Positions 1 through 9,170 of a DNA stretch of 64,000 nt are shown here, in pieces; position 1 is the first letter of the stretch, and each line of letters opens with the position of its first letter. The notes beneath the pieces were generated by a model. The model was not told the origin of the DNA. It made no database searches and worked only from the letters and a program-made list of their open reading frames with translations. The DNA comes from JAAYED01 sp040772225 (lineage in GTDB: Bacteria > Chloroflexota > Anaerolineae > UBA1429). The position numbers and the translations under genes were made by a program. The stretch spans positions 496,001 through 560,000 of the forward strand of contig JAXGYO010000003.1 in assembly GCA_040772225.1 (NCBI GenBank), read 5' to 3'.

Positions 1-11
1 TACAATGGGAT

Positions 12-29
12 CGGTGCAACAGAGCACCG
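12..29 (+). terminator. Terminator-like hairpin at the window edge
   Basis: CGGTGC (12-17) and GCACCG (24-29) form a 6-bp stem with a 6-nt loop, followed by GTCCTTT. It probably ends a gene lying before the window; the T-run is short. Confidence 0.45.
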
Positions 30-95
30 GTCCTTTCGTATTGAGTATGGATGCGTGATCGTCGGGCCAGCCTGTGCAGCATAAGGAGAGGCGCC

Positions 96-614
96 ATGTT
101 GGGTGATCTGACCGAAAAGATCCAGTCGTCGCAGAACAAACTGGAGGAACTGATCAACAAGATTCCAGGGTATTCTGGCTATCGTGCCAAAGAGCAGCGC
201 CGTGATGCGGACAAGATTCTGCGTATGCACGTTGCCGAGCAGTATGATCAGGTGCTCGACCGGCTCAATCGGGTGCAGTATGACCTGGTGAGCGCAGGCG
301 ATCTCACGGGGATGATGTTGCTGGAGCGGGCGGTCAGCCGGCTGCAACTGCTCGTTGACCGGATCCGTACGGCAAGTTACGGCTATGCAGGGCTGTTCGA
401 CGCCATCAAGGTCGATGATGATGCCCTCGACAGGCTGTACGATTTCGATCACTCCATGCTGGACGGCGTGGCGACGCTGAGCGACAGGCTCGACCAGATC
501 GCTGCCGTGATCGCAGAGGGTCAATCCATCCAGGAGCTGGGAAATGCTCTCATGGCCGAGCTGGAAGCATTGCATCGTTCGTTCAGTGAGCGGCAGCAGG
601 TGATTCTGAGCTAA
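96..614 (+). CDS. Hypothetical coiled-coil protein next to an SPFH protein
   Basis: This 172-residue soluble protein has no signal peptide or membrane segment. I chose ATG 96 because AAGGAGAG lies just upstream at 83-90; an in-frame ATG at 51 has no such site. The N-terminal half carries a charged block (GYSGYRAKEQRRDADKILR) followed by long amphipathic helices typical of coiled-coil scaffolds, and an aromatic patch (YGYAGLFD) lies in the middle. It ends 38 bp before an SPFH/SHOCT gene on the same strand, so the two are probably co-transcribed and may act together at the membrane. I do not recognise a named family; the function is unknown. Confidence 0.75.
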   Translation: MLGDLTEKIQSSQNKLEELINKIPGYSGYRAKEQRRDADKILRMHVAEQYDQVLDRLNRVQYDLVSAGDLTGMMLLERAVSRLQLLVDRIRTASYGYAGLFDAIKVDDDALDRLYDFDHSMLDGVATLSDRLDQIAAVIAEGQSIQELGNALMAELEALHRSFSERQQVILS

Positions 615-652
615 CTGCGCCTCAGGCGCGTCGATACAAAGGAGTGAGAAAG

Positions 653-1660
653 ATGGCGAGGATTCTGGATGTCGTTCAGGCTCCCGATATGGGGCCCCGC
701 GATCTGGTGCGTCGTGTACCGCAGACAGGTGCTGGCGATTTCCGCATCGGCACACAGGTGATCGTCCGTGAGGGACAGGTTGCCGTCTTTTTCCGGGACG
801 GCAAGGCTCTGGACGCCTTTGGCCCGGGGCGGCACACCATCAGCACGGCCAACATCCCCTTGTTGGTCAATCTGGTCCAGACGGTGTTCAGCGGGGACAC
901 GCCCTTTACCGCAGAGGTGTATTTCGTCAACACGCGCGACTTTATCGATATGCGCTGGGGCACCCCGGAGCCGATCACGCTCCGTGACGAGGTGCTGCGG
1001 ATGGTGCGCGTGCGGGCGCATGGCACGTACAACATGGCTGTCGACGATGCGCAGTTGTTCGTCGGGCAGATGGTCGGTGCTCGCGGTTACTATACCACTG
1101 ACGATGTGTCCAACTACCTCCGCAGTATGATCATCAACCGGCTGACGGATCTGCTGGGCACCAACATGAGCTCGATCCTCGATCTGCCGGCGATGTTTGA
1201 GGAAGTGTCGGCGGCAGCGCGGATCAAGCTGCGCGACGATTTCGCCGCTATCGGCATGTCGCTCAAACAGCTCTACATCCTGTCGATCAGCCCTACGGAG
1301 GAGACCAGCGCGGCGATCGACGAGGCCGCCTCGATGGGCGCCATCGGCGACATGGATCGCTACATGAAGTTCAAGACGGCGCGCGCCGTGGGCGATGCGG
1401 CCACCGCCGAGGGTGGCGTCGCGGGCGGCACCGCGCAGATGGGGCTCGGCCTGGGGGCTGGCATGGCTGCCGCGCAGGCGATGGCGAGTTCCTTTGCCTC
1501 GGGCCAGCAGGCGCCCGCTCAGCCCGCAGCTGGCGGAGGTGCCGCAGCCCCTGCAGATCCTGTCGCGGCGCTCACCTCGCTCAAGACGTTGCTGGACAAC
1601 GGGCTGATCTCGCAAGAGGAGTATGAAATCAAGCGCCAGGAGATCCTCAAGCGGCTGTAG
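653..1660 (+). CDS. SPFH (Band 7) protein with C-terminal SHOCT domain
   Basis: A 335-residue protein of the SPFH superfamily, close to the group annotated as virion core protein/YdjI-like. An N-terminal segment leads into an SPFH core (about residues 30-230), then an Ala/Gly/Gln/Pro-rich linker (about 245-300). The last 30 residues match a SHOCT domain (pattern LKxLLDNGLISQEEYExKRxEIL). There is no obvious transmembrane helix, so membrane association would be peripheral or by oligomerisation. ATG 653 is preferred over GTG 644 because AAAGGAG (638-644) gives correct spacing only for ATG. Family members scaffold membrane microdomains or stress responses; the specific role here is unknown. Confidence 0.85.
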   Translation: MARILDVVQAPDMGPRDLVRRVPQTGAGDFRIGTQVIVREGQVAVFFRDGKALDAFGPGRHTISTANIPLLVNLVQTVFSGDTPFTAEVYFVNTRDFIDMRWGTPEPITLRDEVLRMVRVRAHGTYNMAVDDAQLFVGQMVGARGYYTTDDVSNYLRSMIINRLTDLLGTNMSSILDLPAMFEEVSAAARIKLRDDFAAIGMSLKQLYILSISPTEETSAAIDEAASMGAIGDMDRYMKFKTARAVGDAATAEGGVAGGTAQMGLGLGAGMAAAQAMASSFASGQQAPAQPAAGGGAAAPADPVAALTSLKTLLDNGLISQEEYEIKRQEILKRL

Positions 1661-1676
1661 TGCTCCGCTGTCTGAA

Positions 1677-1708
1677 AATCGGGTCGGGGGCATGCCTCCG
1701 GCCCGATT
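1677..1708 (+). terminator. Strong hairpin after the SPFH gene
   Basis: AATCGGGTCGGGGGC (from 1677) pairs with GCCTCCGGCCCGATT (to 1708), allowing G-U pairs. There is no T-run, so it may be an mRNA-stabilising or weak termination structure between the SPFH gene and rplI. Confidence 0.45.
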
Positions 1709-1822
1709 GCCGTCATACAGACAACCGTTGTATCGCAGCGTCAGCCTGCCGCCGTCAGTTGGCGACCGTCCGCTGATGCGGTATTATCCATCGCACAGAA
1801 GGTATCGTGTGGAGGGATCAGG

Positions 1823-2272
1823 ATGCAGGTGATATTGCTCAAGGACGTGAAAAAGCTGGGCCACACCGGGGATGTGGTGAACGTTGCCGATGGTTACGCC
1901 CGGAACTATTTGTTTGTCCGCGGGCTGGCCGTTGCTGCCACAGATGCCGTGCGCAAAGACCTGGAGAACCGGGCTGCGGCGGAGGCGCGCCATGAGGCAG
2001 CGGAGCGCGAGGCGGCCCAAAAGCACGCCCAGATGCTGGAGCATATCGAATTGACCTTCACTGCGCGCGTGGGCGAGAACGACAAATTGTACGGGTCCAT
2101 CACGGCTGCCGACATTGCCGAAAAGCTGTCCGATGTCATTGGCGACCAAGTCGACAAGCGCAAGGTGGCGCTGGAAGATCCGCTGCGCGAGCTTGGCAGC
2201 TACGAGGTGCCGGTCAGACTGCATAGCGATGTCCAGATCGTTGTCAAGGTGAACGTGGAGCGGGAAGCGTAG
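1823..2272 (+). CDS. rplI: Ribosomal protein bL9
   Basis: A 149-residue large-subunit protein, the usual bL9 length. The N-terminal rRNA-binding domain is clear (MQVILLKDVKKLGHTGD, then VADGYARNYL), followed by the long charged connecting helix (about 45-78) and the C-terminal domain with the GSITAADIAEKL segment. GGAGGG at 1811-1816 precedes ATG 1823. It is monocistronic here: an upstream hairpin and a good downstream terminator bracket it, and the usual partners rpsF, ssb and rpsR are not adjacent. bL9 binds 23S rRNA near the L1 stalk and affects reading fidelity. Confidence 0.97.
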   Translation: MQVILLKDVKKLGHTGDVVNVADGYARNYLFVRGLAVAATDAVRKDLENRAAAEARHEAAEREAAQKHAQMLEHIELTFTARVGENDKLYGSITAADIAEKLSDVIGDQVDKRKVALEDPLRELGSYEVPVRLHSDVQIVVKVNVEREA

Positions 2273-2293
2273 TTTCCAATTATGCAGATGCAT

Positions 2294-2330
2294 GGGTGCC
2301 TGTGCGGCGTGGTGCAGCAGGCGCCCTTTT
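2294..2330 (+). terminator. Intrinsic terminator of rplI
   Basis: GGGTGCCTG (2294-2302) pairs with CAGGCGCCC (2318-2326), one G-U pair, followed directly by TTTT and CT. Confidence 0.8.
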
Positions 2331-2387
2331 CTATTACTGCCGTGGCACAGCGCGACAGGTTGTTCGATTGACTCGTTATGCCCTTTC

Positions 2388-2416
2388 TTGTCGGCGGCTG
2401 TGTTTTGCGGTAGGAT
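2388..2416 (+). promoter_or_regulatory. Candidate promoter of the export cassette
   Basis: TTGTCG (2388-2393), a 17-nt spacer and TAGGAT (2411-2416) lie about 120 nt before the adaptor gene and after the rplI terminator. The match is moderate. Confidence 0.4.
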
Positions 2417-2538
2417 AGCTATACGTTTGTTGGCGCTGCCTGATTCGATCAGGTGGAAGCTTGGCCGGTGCCCATGAGAGGCTTGAGCATCGATCATCAC
2501 CCGGCCACGGGCAGAGATACCATTGCAGGAGAGATGTA

Positions 2539-4023
2539 ATGTCGCAACAATTGCGCACGCTGTTAGCAGTGCTGCTGGTGCTCGCTATCCTGGCCACCGG
2601 CGGCTGTACCGGCACATCATCGTCCACTGACCAGGAGCCCACGCCTACGCCACTGCCCCCGCCAGAAGTTGCCGAGCGGCCCACCTACAGGGTGCAACGG
2701 GGCGATGTCATCGATACGGTGACATTTAACGGACGTGTTTCACCGACTATCGAGGAAGAACTGTACTTTGAGACCAACGGGCGTGTGATCGATGTGCTGG
2801 TCAAGCGCAACGACGTGGTTGAAGAGGGACAGCTTCTGGCAGAGCTGGACAACACGGACTTGAAGCGGCAGCTGGAGCAGGCCCAGATCTCGCTGAATAC
2901 GGCTCAGAGCAATCTGGACACTGCGCTGGAGGGTGTGCAGAAACAGAGTTCTAGCGCGCAAGCCCAGTTGGACATCCAGCGCCTGCAGCTGCAAAAGCTG
3001 GAAGGAAGTCTTGGAGCGCTGGATCTTGAGGTGCAGCTGGCCAAGGCCAGATTGGATGCGGCTCTGGCAGGTCCTACGGCGCAAGAGCTGGCCGTCGCGC
3101 AGAGCAGCCTTGATCAGGCACGGAATTCGCTCTGGGCAGCGCAGGCGAGTCGTGATTCTGTGTGTGGAACGCCGAGTGCCCAGTGTGATGGGGCCGAGGC
3201 CAACGTGCTGCGTGCTGAGGAGTCGGTCCGAATGGCCGAGCTGAACCTCGAAACGGTCAAGGCGGGGCCGACGGCGTTGGAGATACTCTCGTTGCGCGCG
3301 GCCTACGAGCGGGCACTGCAGAGTCGCCGCAATGCGGACATTGACATCGCCGTGCTGGAGCGACAGATCCAGATGGCTGAGGAGAGCCTGGCTCTCATGG
3401 CCGCCGATGTAGATCCTCAGGTAAGGGCCGCTGTCGAGCAGAACAAGCTGTCTGTGCAGCGTCTCGAGTCGCAGCTTGCCGCGACACGGATCGTGGCGCC
3501 TTTTACCGGGCGCATTACGACCGCTTCGGTCACCGAGGGTGCGGATGCGCAGGCTTTCAAGACGGTGATGATCATCTCGGACGAGAGCGAGCTGGAGATC
3601 ACGGCGGAGCCCACGACGGCACAGCTGGACAAGATGGCCGAGGGGATGATCGCTCAGATGGTGCTGTCGCAGTATCCCGGCCAGGTGCTGACCGGGACGA
3701 TCTACCAGCTTCCGTATCCCTACGGTGGCGGCGGTGGCTCGGACCTGCAGGATGTCGACAAAAAGACACGGATTTCCTTCGAGCCGGGGGACCTGGATCT
3801 CAAGCCGGGGGACCTGGTCAAGGTCGATGTGACGGTGGCAGAGGCAGCTGACGCTCTCTGGCTTCCGCCGGCGGCGATTCGCACCTACTCGGGGCGCAGC
3901 TTTGTGGTCGTTCAGGATGGTGACACCGAACGGCGCGTTGATGTGAGCATCGGCATTCAGGGGCTGGACCGCGTAGAGATCCTGGAAGGTCTCGAAGAGA
4001 ACCAGGTCGTCGTCGGGCAGTAA
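2539..4023 (+). CDS. HlyD/MacA-type efflux adaptor lipoprotein
   Basis: A 494-residue adaptor. ATG 2539 is preceded by CAGGAGAG and starts a lipoprotein-like signal (hydrophobic LLAVLLVLAI, then Cys at about residue 23) and a Thr/Pro-rich tether. A biotinyl-lipoyl-like half (ETNGRVIDVLVKRNDVVEEG) is followed by a long Gln/Ala/Leu-rich coiled-coil hairpin (about 110-310), the second lipoyl half (IVAPFTGRITTASVTEG) and a beta-barrel ending in the conserved LWLPPAAI region. A Gly-rich loop (YGGGGGSD) interrupts the barrel. It sits 21 bp before the FtsX-type permease and two ATPases, so it should be the periplasmic-type adaptor of a MacAB-like exporter. The substrate is unknown. Confidence 0.9.
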   Translation: MSQQLRTLLAVLLVLAILATGGCTGTSSSTDQEPTPTPLPPPEVAERPTYRVQRGDVIDTVTFNGRVSPTIEEELYFETNGRVIDVLVKRNDVVEEGQLLAELDNTDLKRQLEQAQISLNTAQSNLDTALEGVQKQSSSAQAQLDIQRLQLQKLEGSLGALDLEVQLAKARLDAALAGPTAQELAVAQSSLDQARNSLWAAQASRDSVCGTPSAQCDGAEANVLRAEESVRMAELNLETVKAGPTALEILSLRAAYERALQSRRNADIDIAVLERQIQMAEESLALMAADVDPQVRAAVEQNKLSVQRLESQLAATRIVAPFTGRITTASVTEGADAQAFKTVMIISDESELEITAEPTTAQLDKMAEGMIAQMVLSQYPGQVLTGTIYQLPYPYGGGGGSDLQDVDKKTRISFEPGDLDLKPGDLVKVDVTVAEAADALWLPPAAIRTYSGRSFVVVQDGDTERRVDVSIGIQGLDRVEILEGLEENQVVVGQ

Positions 4024-4044
4024 GCACGGGGGGCGCCGTCCGGC

Positions 4045-6921
4045 ATGAGATTGTTTGCTGTCGTCGCAGTCGCATTCAAGCGTCTGTGGAGCAACAAGGG
4101 GTTGACGTTCTGTTCGGTGTTTGGCCTGACCATGGCTGTGGCACTGATCAGTTGTATCCCCCTGTATACCGATGCTGCCAATCTGACCGTGCTCGAGCAG
4201 GAACTTGAGCAGGCGCAGCAGTCACGTAATCGCCCCCCCTTTGCCTTTATGTATCGCTATATCGGCGCGTGGAACGAGCCGATCGAGTTGGAGGACTACC
4301 GGGCGGTCAACGACTATCTGACGCAGTCCGCGCCGGGCATTATCGGCCTTCCGGTGAGCCTCACCACGCGCTATATCAAGACCGACGACTTTTCGATGTT
4401 CCCCGCCTCGGAGGCCATCTATGCCGGCCTCCGGCAGCCCCTGGGCTGGGTCAACTTTGCCTTCATCGAGGGGCTGAACGAGCACATTACGCTTTACGAG
4501 GGATCCTTCCCGGAGATCGCGGCTGCAGACGCGGAGCGCATCGAGGTGCTTGTCAGCCGCTCGTTTGCGGATGAGACAGGCCTGCAGGTCGGTGAGGACT
4601 TTGTCTTGTTCATGCGCGGCAGCCAGGCGGAGGCGGGGGACGCGCTGCGCCAAAGCCAGTTTGAGGTGCGCGTGAGCGGGATCTGGGAGCCCTCGGACGC
4701 GGAGGAGCCGTTCTGGTTCTACACGCCGCGGTCGCTCGAAAACGGCCTGATGGTGCCCGCCGAAACTTTTGGGCAGCGCATCGCCCCGGCGATGACCGAT
4801 GAGATCTATGCTGCCATCTGGTATATGGTGTTCGATGGCCAAGCGGTGCGCACCGATGACATCCCGGCGTTGTTGGCCCGAATCGCGCAGGTGAGCACAC
4901 GTGCGGCCAACCTGCTGGAAAATACGTCCCTCGATATCTCACCAGTGGCAGCGATGCAGAATTATCAGCGCACCACGTACGTCATGACGATCATGCTATA
5001 CGTGTTCTCCATCCCCATCCTGGCTCTCGTGCTCTACTTTGTGGGGCTGATCTCCGGGTTGGTTGTGGCCCGGCAGGAGGGGGAGGTCGCCATTCTCAAG
5101 AGCCGCGGCACTGGCGTGTTGCAGGTGCTCGGCATCTACACCCTGGAGGGCGTGCTGATCGGCCTGGTGGCGCTCGCTTTGGGACTGCCCCTGGGGCGTC
5201 AGTTGGCCATCCTGATGGGCAACACAGTGTCGTTCCTCAACCTGGGAGTTCGCGAGGCGTTGCCTGTGGTGATTACACCGAGGGCGACGCGATTGGCGAT
5301 AGTAGGCGTGGTCGTGGCCGTGCTGGCCAGCCTGGTGCCGGCCTTGAGGGCTGCGCGGATGTCCGTGGTGACCTATCATCAGGGGCGTGCCCGCGCCATC
5401 GGGCGACCCGCCTGGCAGCGGTTCGGGCTGGATTTCATGCTCATGGCCATCGCGGGCTATGGCTATTATGTGCTGCAGAACCGCGGAACGCTCAACTATC
5501 TGGGGGCGGGGACGGGTGATCCTTTTCAGGATCCGCTGCTCTTTCTCGCGCCGGCGCTCACCGTCTTTGCTGTCTCGATGTTTCTGATACGCCTGTTTCC
5601 CCTCGTCATGGAGGGACTGGCACGCCTGACGGGCGTCCTGATCCAGTCCGTGTCGGTAGTGCTGGCCTTTCGCCAGTTGGCGCGCGTATCGCGGCAGTAC
5701 ACCGGGGCACTGTTGCTGCTGATTCTGACGGTGAGCCTGGCAGCGTTCACGGCTTCTATGGCGCGCACGCTCGATCAGAGCCTGATCGACCGCATGTACT
5801 ACCGGTACGGTTCGGACTATCTGCTGACCGAGATCGGGCAGCCTCCCGAGGAGGAGCAGGGACAAGAGTCGGGCATACCCGCTCTCGCGGGCTCGGAGAG
5901 TGAGGGATGGGTATTTGTGCCCGTCTCTGAGCACTTGAAGGCGGAAGGGGTCGAGGCGGCTACACGTGTGGGGGTCTACAAGGCGCGCGTGACCGTGGGG
6001 ACCGAGCGCGGACAGGGGCCGCTCTACGGGATCGATCGCCTGGAGTTTCCCAAAGTGGCCTACTTCCGCCGTGACTTTGCCTCCAACCCGCAGGGCGAGC
6101 TGATGAATCGGTTAGCGCTGGACCGCTCAGCGGTGCTCGTCAGCGCCAATTTCCTGAGAGACTCTGGGGCCAGGGCGGGCGACAGGATCGAGTTGACTGT
6201 GTCCCTCTGGGGAGATGAGCAGCGCCTCTCTTTTGTGATTGCCGACGTAGTAACGTATTTTCCTACCTACTATCCTGACGATGAGGAGAACGAGTATCTG
6301 TTTGTCGCCAATCTCGACTATCTGTTTCAAGAGATGGGTGGCCAGTACCCGTATGACGTATGGGTGCGGACTGCAGGCAAGCTGAACATCGAGTCTGCCG
6401 AAAAGGTCTGGCGGTCTAACGATATCAACGTGCTGAGGATCGCCGGCAGCCAGGAGGCGATCGACAGCGAGCAGGCCAAGCCCGACCGCGCAGGTGTGTT
6501 TGGGATTCTTTCGGTGGGGTTCATCGCGGCTGCTGCGCTCACACTGCTCGGGTTTCTGATCCATTCCTTCATCTCGTTCCGGCAGCGCTATATAGAGTTC
6601 GGGGTGCTGCGGGCGATCGGGCTCTCGGTGGGGCAGATGATTAGTTTCCTGGGGGTGGAGCAACTGGTCCTCATCCTGACGGGTATGACCGCCGGAACTG
6701 CGGTGGGCGTATGGGTCAGCCGGCTCTTTGTGCCCTTTTTCCAGGTGGGCACATCCAGAACGGCCAGTATCCCTCCCTTTGTGGTTGTGATTGCCTGGGA
6801 CGATATCCTGACGATATACATCGTTTTTGCTGTGATGTTACTCGGAGCCGTAGCCAGCATGATCTGGTTCCTCCTCCGGCTCCGGATCTTTGAGGCTGTC
6901 AAGCTTGGAGAGGCAGTGTAG
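4045..6921 (+). CDS. Large FtsX/MacB-type ABC permease
   Basis: A 958-residue permease with two FtsX modules. A first membrane helix near residues 28-48 is followed by a roughly 260-residue extracytoplasmic domain. The first FtsX core then begins (helices from about 310 to 440), with two more helices near 455 and 490. A second external domain (about 590-800) precedes the final FtsX core (helices around 825, 870 and 930). The length and 8-10 helices match the large permeases of the LolCE/MacB-like and lipoprotein/peptide export superfamily (mechanotransmission type). It is followed after 2 bp by an ATPase gene, so it is one operon with the adaptor and both ATPases. Substrate unknown. Confidence 0.9.
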   Translation: MRLFAVVAVAFKRLWSNKGLTFCSVFGLTMAVALISCIPLYTDAANLTVLEQELEQAQQSRNRPPFAFMYRYIGAWNEPIELEDYRAVNDYLTQSAPGIIGLPVSLTTRYIKTDDFSMFPASEAIYAGLRQPLGWVNFAFIEGLNEHITLYEGSFPEIAAADAERIEVLVSRSFADETGLQVGEDFVLFMRGSQAEAGDALRQSQFEVRVSGIWEPSDAEEPFWFYTPRSLENGLMVPAETFGQRIAPAMTDEIYAAIWYMVFDGQAVRTDDIPALLARIAQVSTRAANLLENTSLDISPVAAMQNYQRTTYVMTIMLYVFSIPILALVLYFVGLISGLVVARQEGEVAILKSRGTGVLQVLGIYTLEGVLIGLVALALGLPLGRQLAILMGNTVSFLNLGVREALPVVITPRATRLAIVGVVVAVLASLVPALRAARMSVVTYHQGRARAIGRPAWQRFGLDFMLMAIAGYGYYVLQNRGTLNYLGAGTGDPFQDPLLFLAPALTVFAVSMFLIRLFPLVMEGLARLTGVLIQSVSVVLAFRQLARVSRQYTGALLLLILTVSLAAFTASMARTLDQSLIDRMYYRYGSDYLLTEIGQPPEEEQGQESGIPALAGSESEGWVFVPVSEHLKAEGVEAATRVGVYKARVTVGTERGQGPLYGIDRLEFPKVAYFRRDFASNPQGELMNRLALDRSAVLVSANFLRDSGARAGDRIELTVSLWGDEQRLSFVIADVVTYFPTYYPDDEENEYLFVANLDYLFQEMGGQYPYDVWVRTAGKLNIESAEKVWRSNDINVLRIAGSQEAIDSEQAKPDRAGVFGILSVGFIAAAALTLLGFLIHSFISFRQRYIEFGVLRAIGLSVGQMISFLGVEQLVLILTGMTAGTAVGVWVSRLFVPFFQVGTSRTASIPPFVVVIAWDDILTIYIVFAVMLLGAVASMIWFLLRLRIFEAVKLGEAV

Positions 6922-6923
6922 TT

Positions 6924-8029
6924 ATGGCATCCAATGGTCCAATGATTCTGTGCGATGGCCTGGTCAAGATCTACAAGGTCCAGGACCTGGAGATGGTCGC
7001 ACTGGGCGGGCTGGACTTGATGGTCGAACGCGGCGAGTTCATGGCCATCATCGGTCCGAGCGGTAGCGGCAAGTCGACATTGATGAACATCCTGGGCGGG
7101 CTGGACAGGCCATCGGCAGGCAGGGCGATCGTCGACGGACAGGATTTGCTCAAGCTGTCGACGGCAGCGCTAACACGTTACCGCCGGGAGAAGGTCGGGT
7201 TTGTGTGGCAGCAGCCGTCGCGTAACCTGATCCCCTACCTTACGGTCAACGAGAACGTTCAGCTGCCAATGATCGTTTCCGGGATGGCGCGCAAAGAGCG
7301 CGAGGCCTGGACGCAAGAGCTACTCGAGGCTGTCGGCCTGTGGGAGCGCCGGCACCACTCGCTGGCGCAGCTGTCGGGCGGTGAGCAGCAGCGGACCGCC
7401 ATCGCGGTGGGGCTGGCCAACAAGCCGGTGTTGCTATTGGCCGACGAGCCCACGGGTGAAGTCGACACAATCACGGCGCAGAGCATCATTGACACGCTGC
7501 GAACGCTCAGCGAAGAGTTTGGCCTGACCGTCGTGATGGTGACACACGATGTGCGCGCCTCCAGCCAGGTCGACCGTGTCGTCACGATCCGGGACGGGCG
7601 CACCAGCAGCGAGCGTGTGCGGCGGCTGCAGGCCGCCGCGCAGGCTCAGCAAGGCAGCGGCGATTCGGCAGACGAGATCGCAGAGCGCACCCAAGTCGCC
7701 GCGGAGGCCGTGCCAGAGCACGCTGTGGCGTTTCACGAATACGTGGTGTTGGATTCCGCCGGACGCCTGCAGGTGCCTCGCGAGTTTCTGGAGCAACTGG
7801 GCATCTCCGATCGTGCTCAGGTGGACCTGACCGAAGACGGGATCCTGATCCGGCCTGCCGTGGGCCTGAGCGATACCACCGCACAGGCGGCGCGTATCTC
7901 GGAGGTGGCCGAAGGATGGGGGCCGCAGGGTCGCAGGCGAGACTGGCGTCTGACTGTGGCCGGCGCTAGCCGTGGTGTCAGGAGGCTCCTCCGCAGGGGC
8001 GAACGAGCTGACGAGACAGAGGAAAGCAC

Positions 8030-8033
<4 letters not shown>
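6924..8033 (+). CDS. ABC ATPase with C-terminal SpoVT/AbrB-like domain
   Basis: A 369-residue nucleotide-binding subunit of the MacB/LolD class. Walker A is GPSGSGKST (about 44-52), the Q-loop WQQPSRN, the signature LSGGEQQR, Walker B LLLADEPTGEVD and the switch VTHD. The family normally ends near residue 230. Here a linker (about 235-268) leads to residues 270-311, which read as an AbrB-type swapped-hairpin half (YVVLDSAGRLQVPREFLEQL, then a DGILIRPA strand), and a basic tail follows. ATG 6924 is 2 bp after the permease stop, and the stop overlaps the next ATPase start (GTGA). The fusion may mediate dimerisation or nucleic-acid binding; that is inference. Confidence 0.9.
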
Positions 8034-8734
<701 letters not shown>

Positions 8735-8772
8735 TACGGAAGCCTGAGGCTGCCGGGCCCCACGAGCGCGGT

Positions 8773-8803
8773 GCCTGGCGTCGGGCCCTGCGTCGCGCCA
8801 GGC
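8773..8803 (+). terminator. Hairpin after the export cassette
   Basis: GCCTGGCG (8773-8780) and CGCCAGGC (8796-8803) form a perfect 8-bp stem just before the ileS promoter. There is no T-run, so termination is plausible but unproven. Confidence 0.45.
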
Positions 8804-8807
8804 GTAG

Positions 8808-8835
8808 TTGACTCGCGGCTCCGCGGGGCTATAAT
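8808..8835 (+). promoter_or_regulatory. Promoter of the T-box/ileS unit
   Basis: TTGACT (8808-8813), a 16-nt spacer and a perfect TATAAT (8830-8835) place the transcription start near 8842, just ahead of T-box stem I. Confidence 0.85.
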
Positions 8836-8841
8836 TGGGTT

Positions 8842-9143
8842 CGTCAAAGGCAACGACGGAGACGAGTAGGTCAGCGGCTGCGCGCAGAGAGCCCGGGAGC
8901 GGTGTGATCCGGGTGCGCTAGCTCTGGCTGAAAATCCCTCCCGAGCCGGCACTCGAACGCGGCGCTGATGCGATGGCCCAAGTAGACGTGCCCGGAGTCG
9001 CCCTTCGTTAACGGGGCGCATCTGTCAGAGACGGCGCTGGCGCCGGCCCTCGCAGAGGTGAGTGGGCGCCAGGCGCCAATCAGGGTGGTACCGCGGGAGG
9101 ATTATGTGGCTCTCGTCCCTCAAGGGATGAGGGTCTTTTTTTT
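8842..9143 (+). ncRNA. T-box leader sensing uncharged tRNA-Ile
   Basis: A complete T-box leader. Stem I carries the GACGGAGACGAGTAGG segment, the distal bulge (CAGAGAGCC) and the apical GGTGTGA loop. The specifier loop reads GGCTGAAAATCCCTCC, with ATC (8934-8936) as the isoleucine specifier. The invariant T-box AGGGTGGTACCGCG lies at 9082-9095. The terminator follows: CTCGTCCCT (9112-9120) pairs with AGGGATGAG (9123-9131), and a run of eight T ends at 9143. Uncharged tRNA-Ile should stabilise the antiterminator and switch on ileS 28 bp downstream. Confidence 0.95.
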
Positions 9144-9170
9144 GTGAGTTTTTCCAGGAGGAGTGGAACC